Origin: JBOHSA01 sp050732995
Lineage (GTDB): Bacteria; Gemmatimonadota; Gemmatimonadetes; Gemmatimonadales; GWC2-71-9
Direction of reading: 5' to 3'
DNA length: 13,402 nt
Assembly: GCA_050732995.1 (NCBI GenBank)
Contig: JBOHSA010000081.1
Coordinates: 1 to 13,402, forward strand
A program made the position numbers and the translations under genes. Shown in pieces: positions 7,586-12,115 of this stretch. The notes beneath the pieces were generated by a model. The model worked only from the letters and a program-made list of their open reading frames with translations. It searched no databases and was not told the origin of the DNA. Numbering within the stretch: position 1 is the stretch's first letter; each line of letters starts with the position of its first letter.

Positions 7586-7613
7586 TTGACATGGTGGGCG
7601 CCGGGGATATTAT
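7586..7613 (+). promoter_or_regulatory. Strong sigma-70-like promoter of the ArsR-SRPBCC operon
   Basis: Perfect -35 TTGACA at 7586-7591, a 16-nt spacer and -10 TATTAT at 7608-7613 (5 of 6). The expected start point, 6-8 nt after the -10, falls at about 7619-7621, immediately before or at the ATG at 7622, so the transcript would be essentially leaderless. The operator palindrome begins at the base after the -10. Confidence 0.75.
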
Positions 7614-7629
7614 GTAACCATATGGTTAC
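7614..7629. promoter_or_regulatory. 16-bp perfect palindrome, likely ArsR-family operator over the start codon
   Basis: GTAACCATATGGTTAC is identical to its reverse complement and is conspicuously A/T-rich for this window. It begins directly after the -10 box, covers the expected transcription start, and contains the ATG start codon (7622-7624) at its centre. Its place and symmetry fit an autoregulatory site for the dimeric winged-helix repressor encoded immediately downstream. Confidence 0.75.
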
Positions 7630-7978
7630 TCATAACGCCAGCGCACGCGACGCATTTCGCGCCCTCGCCCACCCGACGCGGCGCACGATTCTCGACATGC
7701 TGCGGGTGGGGGCCGCTCGCGACGGCCTGCCGGTCGGGGCGATCGCCGTGCGGTTCGGCGCCAGCCGGCCCGCCATTTCGCGACACCTGCGGATCCTGCG
7801 CGCGGCCCGGCTCGTCGTCGAGCGCCGGGCGGGCCGGGTCCGCCTCTGCCGGCTCAACCCGACCCCGCTGAAGCCGGTCGACGAGTGGTTGGATCACTAC
7901 CGGCGCTTCTGGCCCGACCAGCTGCGGCGGCTCAAGCGGCACGTCGAAGCAGGAGGAGTAGGAGGAAGCGACGCATGA
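7622..7978 (+). CDS. ArsR-family winged-helix transcriptional repressor
   Basis: Small DNA-binding repressor of 118 residues. Typical opening RDAFRALAHPTRRTILDMLR (about 9-28), recognition helix in ASRPAISRHLRILRAARLV, and a wing rich in Arg (VVERRAGRVRLCRLNP), ending with the DEWLDHYRRFWPDQLRRLK helix common in repressors paired with AHSA1/SRPBCC genes. It lacks the ELCVCDL-type cysteine metal site, so it is probably not a metal sensor. The ATG at 7622 is chosen because it lies in the operator palindrome right after the promoter. A TTG at 7586 is in frame but is the -35 box itself. The gene ends in an ATGA overlap with the SRPBCC gene. Likely autorepressed. Whether it also controls the divergent hydrolase operon is open. 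Confidence 0.93.
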   Translation: MVTHNASARDAFRALAHPTRRTILDMLRVGAARDGLPVGAIAVRFGASRPAISRHLRILRAARLVVERRAGRVRLCRLNPTPLKPVDEWLDHYRRFWPDQLRRLKRHVEAGGVGGSDA

Positions 7979-8445
7979 CATACGAAATCGTGGAGACCAT
8001 CGAGATCGCCGCGACCCCCCAGCGCGTGTTTCGCGCCCTCACCGACCCGGCCCAGCTGCGCGCCTGGTGGGGTGATCCGGCGGTCTGCGTGGCCACCCAC
8101 TGGGAGCTCGACGCCCGCGTCGGCAGCCGGTGGCGGTCGCGCTGGCACTGGACGACCCCGGATGGACGGGGGGAGAAGGGGGGGGGGGGAGCGAGGCCGG
8201 ACTTCGAGATCGGTGGGGAGGTGCTCGCGGTGGAGCCCCCGCGACACCTGGTTTGCAGCTGGCGGGACGACCGCTACCCCCAGGTGCCCCTCACGACCGT
8301 GCGCTACGAGCTACAGGCGACGGTCACGGGCGTGCGGGTGCGCGTCATCCATTCTGGGTTCGGCGGCCCCACGCCGGACTTCCAGGACTACCGGGGCGGT
8401 TGGGCGCTGGTGCTCGCGAAGCTAAAGGGCCACGGGGAGACGTAG
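7975..8445 (+). CDS. SRPBCC / AHSA1-domain protein
   Basis: Protein of 156 residues with the START-like ligand-binding fold, usual partner of ArsR-type repressors of this kind. The biochemical function of such proteins is generally unknown. Family features are IVETIEIAATPQRVFRALTD (about 4-23), LRAWWGD, GSRWRSRWHW, GGEVLAVEPPRHLVCSWRDD, TTVRYEL and the C-terminal YRGGWALVLAKLKGH helix. A Shine-Dalgarno GGAGGA at 7961-7966 lies 8 nt before the ATG (another GGAGGA sits 10 nt further upstream), and the ATG overlaps the upstream TGA as ATGA. A Gly-rich insertion (GEKGGGGARPD), encoded in part by a G12 run, lies between two conserved strands and lengthens the protein somewhat over family norm. Its last 24 bp overlap the end of the convergent argA. 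Confidence 0.92.
   Translation: MTYEIVETIEIAATPQRVFRALTDPAQLRAWWGDPAVCVATHWELDARVGSRWRSRWHWTTPDGRGEKGGGGARPDFEIGGEVLAVEPPRHLVCSWRDDRYPQVPLTTVRYELQATVTGVRVRVIHSGFGGPTPDFQDYRGGWALVLAKLKGHGET
8178..8189. repeat. G12 homopolymer inside the SRPBCC gene
   Basis: Twelve consecutive G on the coding strand, encoding part of KGGGG in a loop between conserved strands. A preceding G6 (8168-8173) makes the whole patch low-complexity. Any slippage not a multiple of three would truncate the protein after about 70 residues. Confidence 0.9.
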
Positions 8446-9000
8446 CGCCACCGCGATCTCGTCGCACGAGGCCTGCCGCGGGCAGCGCGCGCAGTCGGCC
8501 CACACCTTGAGCGGAAAATGCTCGCGCTCCGCCGGCTGAAACCCGAGCCGGAAGAAAAACACGGGCTTCCGCGTCAGCCCGAATACCCCGGACACACCGA
8601 GCCGGCCCGCTTCGACCAGCAGCGCCTGGACCACCGCGCGGCCGATCCCCAGTCCCTGGTGGTCGTCCCGCACCGCGAGCCCCGCCACCTCGGCCAGCTC
8701 GCGGCTGTAGATCTTGAGCGCGCCGCATCCCACCACCGCGCCGTCCAGCCCCTCCACCACGACATACTCCTTGATGTGGCGGCACAGGTCGTAGTTGCTG
8801 CGCGGCAGGAGATCGCCGGTCCTAACGAACGGCGCCATGAGGGCCTCGAGCTGCGGCACGTCCCCCAAGGTCGCGGGACGAGGGGCGGGGAGCAGGGGGC
8901 GGGGAGCAGTACGTTCCGGGGCCAAGACCACTGTCTGGGCGCGGTGCGTAGCGCTCCCTGCTCCCTGCTCCTGCGGCGTGGGGAGGGGACAGGCGGTCAC
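8422..9000 (-). CDS. argA: GNAT-type N-acetylglutamate synthase
   Basis: Acetyl-CoA dependent acetylation of glutamate, the entry step of arginine synthesis. 192 residues from the GTG at 9000. The GNAT fold begins at RPATLGDVPQLEALM (about 39). Other motifs are VVGCGALKIY, EVAGLAVRDDHQGLGIGRAV (acetyl-CoA loop Q-x2-G-x-G), FGLTRKPVFFFRLGF and the C-terminal HFPLKVWADCARCPRQASCDE with a Cys cluster. This pattern is that of the short, single-domain ArgA of deltaproteobacterial and actinobacterial type, not the kinase-fused E. coli form. It closes the argC-argB-argD-argA cluster. The GTG overlaps the argD TGA as GTGA and has a strong Shine-Dalgarno (AGGAGGT, 6 nt upstream). Residues of about 11-38 are translated from palindromic element A and have no counterpart in the domain. 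A general N-acetyltransferase is the alternative, but context favours ArgA. The tail overlaps the SRPBCC gene by 24 bp. Confidence 0.85.
   Translation of the reverse strand: MTACPLPTPQEQGAGSATHRAQTVVLAPERTAPRPLLPAPRPATLGDVPQLEALMAPFVRTGDLLPRSNYDLCRHIKEYVVVEGLDGAVVGCGALKIYSRELAEVAGLAVRDDHQGLGIGRAVVQALLVEAGRLGVSGVFGLTRKPVFFFRLGFQPAEREHFPLKVWADCARCPRQASCDEIAVALRLPVAL
8889..8971. repeat. Palindromic element A (in argA reading frame)
   Basis: The left arm at 8889-8907 matches the reverse complement of the right arm at 8953-8971 in 17 of 19 positions; on the strand where they occur the two mismatches would be G-U pairs. Arm consensus GGAGCAGGGRGCRGGGAGC. The inner part contains a small hairpin AGAC-CACT-GTCT. 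The element lies 29 nt inside argA and encodes a peptide starting EQGAGSA and ending in Pro/Leu/Ala-rich sequence. It shares its arms with elements B and C. Confidence 0.8.
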
Positions 9001-10241
9001 GCCAACACCTCCTCCAGCATCGCCACGCCGCGCTCGAGCTGGCCACCCGTCATCACGAGCGGCGGCACGAGACGCAAGACATTCGGGCCGGCCGTGGCCA
9101 CCAGCAGCCCCCGCTCGCGGAGGATGGCGACCAATGGGGCGGCGGGCTCGGACAGCTCGATCCCCCACATGAGACCACGCCCCCGGACCTCGCGGACGCG
9201 CACGCACCGCGCCGCGAGCCCCGCGAGCTGCGCGCCCAGCGCATCGCCCTTCGCCCGGACCGCGGCCAGGAACTCCGGCGCCGCGATGGTCCGCACGACT
9301 TCGAGGGCGACCTCGGCGACGAGCGGGCCGCCGCCGAACGTCGTCGCGTGGTCCCCCGGCGCGAGCGCCTGGGCGATGCCGTCCTTGAGTAGCACCGCGC
9401 CCATCGGGAGGCCGCCGGCCAGCGGTTTCGCCAGCGTGAGGAGGTCCGGGACCACCCCGCTCTGCTCGTAGGCGAATAGCGTTCCCGTACGCCCCAGCCC
9501 GCACTGCACCTCGTCGAAGATCAGCGCCGCGCCCCGCTCGTCGCACAGCTCGCGCAGGTAGCCGAGCCACTCCTCCGAGACGGGCCGGACGCCGCCCTCC
9601 CCCTGCACCGGCTCGATGATCACCGCCGCCGTGCGCGCCGTGGAAATCAGCCGATCGGCCGCGGCCCAGTCGCCCAGCGGCAGGATATGAATGCCCGGGA
9701 CGAGGGGCTCGAACGGCTTGCGGTAGTCGGGACGGTCCGTCGCCGCGAGCGAGGCGAACAGCCGGCCGTGGAACGATCCGGTGAACGCCACGATCTCGGT
9801 CTTCCCGGACCACTTGCGGGCGAACTTGAACGCCGCCTCGTTCGCCTCCGCGCCCGAATTGCAGAAAAAGACTTTGTCGGCGAAGGACGCTCGCACGAGC
9901 TCCGCGGCGAGGTGCTCACCGGGCTCGGTCCGGTAGAGATTGGAGACGTGGACGAGCCCGGTCTCGAGCGCGCGGGTCACCGCCTCGCGGAGCACGGGCG
10001 AGCCGTAGCCCAGAGCGTTGACCGCGATCCCGGCGACGAAGTCGAGATAGCGGGTGCCGTCCTCCGCGATGAGCTCCGCACCTTCCCCGGCCACGAACAG
10101 CGGACCGACCCGGGCGTAGACACCCAGGAGCGGGGAGCTGGGAGCAGGACCGTCCGATGACGCAGCGGCGTCGGCGAGCCTGATGGTACTGCTCTGTGCT
10201 CCCTGCTCCAGGGAGGCGGGGAGGGTGGGTGTCACGCTCAC
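8997..10241 (-). CDS. argD: Acetylornithine aminotransferase
   Basis: PLP enzyme (class III) that converts N-acetylglutamate semialdehyde and glutamate to N-acetylornithine and 2-oxoglutarate. 414 residues from a GTG start, somewhat longer than the usual 385-405. Motifs are FCNSGAEANEAAFKFARKW (126-144), AFTGSFHGRLFASLAATD, PVQGEGGV (211-218), D243 in LIFDEVQCGLGRTG, and the PLP lysine K272 in TLAKPLAGGLPMGA, where KPL replaces the more common KGL/KGLGGG. ATTFGGGPL follows. The GTG overlaps the argB TGA as GTGA, and no good Shine-Dalgarno precedes it, so translation probably depends on argB. A second in-frame GTG is codon 3. Residues 11-39 come from palindromic element B; conserved ArgD sequence (LLGVYARVGPLFVAGEG) begins directly after it. 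No ATG or GTG is available between the element and that conserved block. Confidence 0.95.
   Translation of the reverse strand: MSVTPTLPASLEQGAQSSTIRLADAAASSDGPAPSSPLLGVYARVGPLFVAGEGAELIAEDGTRYLDFVAGIAVNALGYGSPVLREAVTRALETGLVHVSNLYRTEPGEHLAAELVRASFADKVFFCNSGAEANEAAFKFARKWSGKTEIVAFTGSFHGRLFASLAATDRPDYRKPFEPLVPGIHILPLGDWAAADRLISTARTAAVIIEPVQGEGGVRPVSEEWLGYLRELCDERGAALIFDEVQCGLGRTGTLFAYEQSGVVPDLLTLAKPLAGGLPMGAVLLKDGIAQALAPGDHATTFGGGPLVAEVALEVVRTIAAPEFLAAVRAKGDALGAQLAGLAARCVRVREVRGRGLMWGIELSEPAAPLVAILRERGLLVATAGPNVLRLVPPLVMTGGQLERGVAMLEEVLA
9007..9015 (-). promoter_or_regulatory. Strong Shine-Dalgarno of argA inside the argD end
   Basis: On the minus strand GGAGGAGGT lies 6 nt before the GTG at 9000, within the argD codons for LEEVLA. 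It supports this GTG as the real argA start, even though the following 38 codons are low-complexity and repeat-derived. Confidence 0.75.
10127..10209. repeat. Palindromic element B (in argD reading frame)
   Basis: The left arm at 10127-10145 matches the reverse complement of the right arm at 10191-10209 in 15 of 19 positions. The inner region contains GACGC-AGCG-GCGTC. It encodes ArgD residues of about 11-39, beginning LEQGAQSS and ending PAPSSPLL. It starts 32 nt inside argD, almost the same offset as element A in argA (29 nt). Confidence 0.7.
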
Positions 10242-11005
10242 GCCGGCTGGGCGGTGATCGCGAGGAGGCGGGTGCCGGCGGCGGCGTGGCCCAACATTTC
10301 CGGCCCGCCGATCCGGACGGCCCGGGCACCCGCCTCGAGCGCGCGCGCGGCCGCGCGCAGCTTCGCAGCCATCCCCCCTTGCGCCAGGCCGAGATCGATG
10401 ATCGTTTCGACCTCGTCGGCGGCCACCGCCGGTTGGGTCGCGCCCTCGACCTCCAGGCCGGGCACATCGGAGATGAAGAGCAGCTCGGTGGCGCGGAGGG
10501 CGCCGGCGACGGCGGCGGCCGCGTCATCGGCGTTGACGTTGAGCGGGACGCCCTCGGCGCCCGCGGGCGCGACCGGCGCCACCACCGGCGTGAGGCCGGC
10601 CAGAAGCAGGCTGTCGAGCAGGCCGACGCGTACGCGCGTGATCTCCCCCACGTGGCCCAGGTCTTCGTCAGCGACCGGTCGGGCCTCGAGCAGGCCGCCA
10701 TCCGTGCCCGCCAGGCCGATCGCGTCGAGCCCCGCCCGCCGCAGCGCGGCCACGACCTGACGGTTGACCGGGCCGGCGAGCACCATCTCGACCACCTCAG
10801 CCACCGCCGCCGTCGTGACCCGCCGGCCCGCGCGTTTCTCGATCGGCAGTCCTAGGCGGCGCGACAGGGCGTCCACCGCCTGCCCCCCGCCGTGCACCAC
10901 CACGACAGGAGACCCGGCACGCGCCAACGCGCCAGCCAGCCCGTCCAGCCAGCCGGGCCGATCGAGCTCGTTGCCACCGACCTTGACCACCTTCAGATCC
11001 CGCAA
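10238..11005 (-). CDS. argB: Acetylglutamate kinase
   Basis: Amino-acid kinase family enzyme phosphorylating N-acetylglutamate at its gamma-carboxylate, second step of the pathway. 255 residues, the size of the short E. coli-like form. Motifs are VVKVGGNEL with K8, VVHGGGQAVD (38-46), RRVTTAAVAEVVEMVLAGPVN, GTDGGLL, PLNVNADDAAAAVAGAL, LLFISDVPGL, and LAQGGMAAKLRAA with the C-terminal kinase lysine. It lacks the long N-terminal helix of arginine-inhibited hexameric enzymes, so arginine feedback is less likely (inference). The start is a TTG at 11005 with GGAGGT at 11009-11014, only 3 nt away. No better in-frame start lies upstream, and a GTG at codon 6 would be too far from the ribosome-binding site. 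Its TGA overlaps the argD GTG. Confidence 0.95.
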   Translation of the reverse strand: MRDLKVVKVGGNELDRPGWLDGLAGALARAGSPVVVVHGGGQAVDALSRRLGLPIEKRAGRRVTTAAVAEVVEMVLAGPVNRQVVAALRRAGLDAIGLAGTDGGLLEARPVADEDLGHVGEITRVRVGLLDSLLLAGLTPVVAPVAPAGAEGVPLNVNADDAAAAVAGALRATELLFISDVPGLEVEGATQPAVAADEVETIIDLGLAQGGMAAKLRAAARALEAGARAVRIGGPEMLGHAAAGTRLLAITAQPA

Positions 11006-11008
11006 CGG

Positions 11009-11014
11009 ACCTCC
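11009..11014 (-). promoter_or_regulatory. Shine-Dalgarno deciding the TTG start of argB
   Basis: GGAGGT on the minus strand, with only CCG between it and the TTG. The spacing is short but the match is perfect. It sits just downstream, in the transcription direction, of palindromic element C. Confidence 0.6.
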
Positions 11015-11022
11015 GACGTTTG

Positions 11023-11097
11023 GGGAGCGGGGAGCGGGTACCTCACAGTGCGGACCCGAGGGTCGGGTCGCACCGGGGGGTACCGCTCCCTGCTCCC
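11023..11097. repeat. Palindromic element C (argC-argB intergenic)
   Basis: The most regular copy. The left arm at 11023-11042 pairs with the right arm at 11079-11097 with one mismatch and one bulged base, including GGTACC in both arms. An inner stem pairs GTGCGGACCCGA (11048-11059) with TCGGGTCGCAC (11063-11073), with one bulge and a GGG loop. It fills most of the 99-bp gap between the argC stop and argB start. No T tract follows, so it is not a textbook terminator. It could shield or process the mRNA between the two genes. Confidence 0.8.
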
Positions 11098-11104
11098 TGG
11101 CCGT

Positions 11105-12064
11105 TCAGCACGCCAGCCCCGCCGTCTCCGGCAGCCCCAGCATCACGTTCATGTTCTGCACGGCCTGGCCCGCCGCTCCTTTGACCAGATTATCGATGGC
11201 CGCGATGACGGTGATCCGGGGCCGCCGCACGTCGGTGACGGGCACGACGCCCAGCGCCACGCGGTTCCGGTACACGACGTCCTTGAGGGACGGCAGCGCG
11301 CCGCGGAGCACCTGGACGCAGGGTTCGGCGTGATAGGCGATCGCGTAGAGCCCTTCCGCGGTGGCCTGGTCGAGCACGCGGGTGAGCGGGACGTGAATCG
11401 TCTCGAGGATCCCCCGCTTCACGGGCAGGAGGTGGGGCGTGAAGACCAGGTCGCCGGTGAAGCCCCCCTCGCGGGCGAGGGTGGTCTTGAGTTCGGGCAG
11501 GTGCCGGTGGGAGTTGCCCGCGGCGTAGGCGCGGAAGTCCTCGGCGACTTCCCCGAACAAGAGCTCCCGCGTCGGATTCCGCCCGGCGCCGGTGACGCCG
11601 GAGGCGGCGTCGATCACGACTTCGCGTGACGGGTCGATGAGCCCGCGCTGCGCGAGCGGCAGCAGGGCGAGCAGGGCGGCCGTGGGGTAGCAGCCGGGGT
11701 TCGCGACGAGCTCGGCCGCGGCCAGGCGGGGCCGCGTGAATTCCGTCAGGCCGTACACGGCCTCGGGCGACAGCCGGAAGTCGGCGGACAGGTCGACCGC
11801 GCGGCGGCCGGCGGCCCGGACGGCCTGGACGTAGCGGCCGGAGACGCCGTGCGGCAGGCAGGAGAACACGACGTCGGCCCGGGCGAGGGGGGCATCGTCG
11901 GCGCGGACGAGGCGGTGGCCGTCGACCACGTCGCCGGCGGCGGTCTCCGCCGTGGCGAAGGCGACGGCGGTGGCCGGGTGGTGGGCCAGAAGGCGCAGCA
12001 GCTCCTGACCGACGTAGCCCGAGGCGCCGAGCACGCCGACGGGGACAGGTGTATGATTATTCAT
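11105..12064 (-). CDS. argC: N-acetyl-gamma-glutamyl-phosphate reductase
   Basis: NADPH-dependent reduction of N-acetylglutamyl phosphate to the semialdehyde, third step of arginine synthesis. 319 residues, shorter than the roughly 335-350 of many homologues but with all key parts: GASGYVG nucleotide loop (13-19), FSCLPHGVS, DLSADFRL, the catalytic C125 in ANPGCYPTA, GVTGAGRNP, the active-site H211 in TPHLLPVKRGI, and DNLVKGAAGQAVQNMN at the C-terminus. The ATG at 12064 has no Shine-Dalgarno but follows a perfect -10 TATAAT by 11 nt, so the mRNA is probably almost leaderless. It heads argC-argB-argD-argA. The upstream nicotinate phosphoribosyltransferase gene ends 44 bp away on the same strand, so read-through is also possible. 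Confidence 0.97.
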   Translation of the reverse strand: MNNHTPVPVGVLGASGYVGQELLRLLAHHPATAVAFATAETAAGDVVDGHRLVRADDAPLARADVVFSCLPHGVSGRYVQAVRAAGRRAVDLSADFRLSPEAVYGLTEFTRPRLAAAELVANPGCYPTAALLALLPLAQRGLIDPSREVVIDAASGVTGAGRNPTRELLFGEVAEDFRAYAAGNSHRHLPELKTTLAREGGFTGDLVFTPHLLPVKRGILETIHVPLTRVLDQATAEGLYAIAYHAEPCVQVLRGALPSLKDVVYRNRVALGVVPVTDVRRPRITVIAAIDNLVKGAAGQAVQNMNVMLGLPETAGLAC

Positions 12065-12066
12065 TG

Positions 12067-12091
12067 CGGCGGAAGATTATACAATCCGCCG
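12067..12091. promoter_or_regulatory. Inverted repeat framing the argC -10 box, candidate operator
   Basis: CGGCGGA (12067-12073) and TCCGCCG (12085-12091) are perfect 7-bp inverted repeats separated by 11 nt. The TATAAT lies in the loop. A repressor bound here would block the promoter. The arms do not resemble the A/T-rich ARG box of ArgR. Confidence 0.45.
12076..12081 (-). promoter_or_regulatory. Perfect -10 box of argC
   Basis: TATAAT on the minus strand, preceded by TTG, and 11 nt from the argC ATG. This is an A/T-rich island in a very GC-rich neighbourhood. A -35 is not clear: TTGCGT is only 14 nt upstream. The transcript would begin about 4-5 nt before the ATG. Confidence 0.6.
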
Positions 12092-12103
12092 GGGAACGCA
12101 AGG

Positions 12104-12115
12104 GCTCCCTACTCC
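12104..12115. repeat. Possible half-arm of the arg palindromic repeat
   Basis: GCTCCCTACTCC differs in one base from the right-arm sequence GCTCCCTGCTCC of elements A and B. It overlaps the stop codon of the nicotinate phosphoribosyltransferase gene, at the junction before argC. No matching left arm is seen, so this is either a remnant or chance. Confidence 0.25.

Noticed and set aside
7586..7621. TTG start of the ArsR-type gene at 7586, adding 12 residues
   Set aside because: That TTG is the first half of a perfect -35 box and the extra residues (TWWAPGILCNH) do not fit the family. The ATG at 7622 does.
7610..7981. Minus-strand frame over the ArsR-type gene
   Set aside because: Antisense shadow; the ArsR helix-turn-helix on the plus strand is clear.
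9001..9813. Upstream extension of the argA reading frame to 463 residues
   Set aside because: It overlaps argD out of frame. The GTG at 9000 with a strong Shine-Dalgarno and GTGA overlap is the better start.
8889..11097. Direct-repeat array such as CRISPR formed by the CTCCCTGCTCCC units
   Set aside because: The units are paired as inverted arms about 45-50 nt apart with about 1 kb between elements, not regularly spaced direct repeats with spacers.
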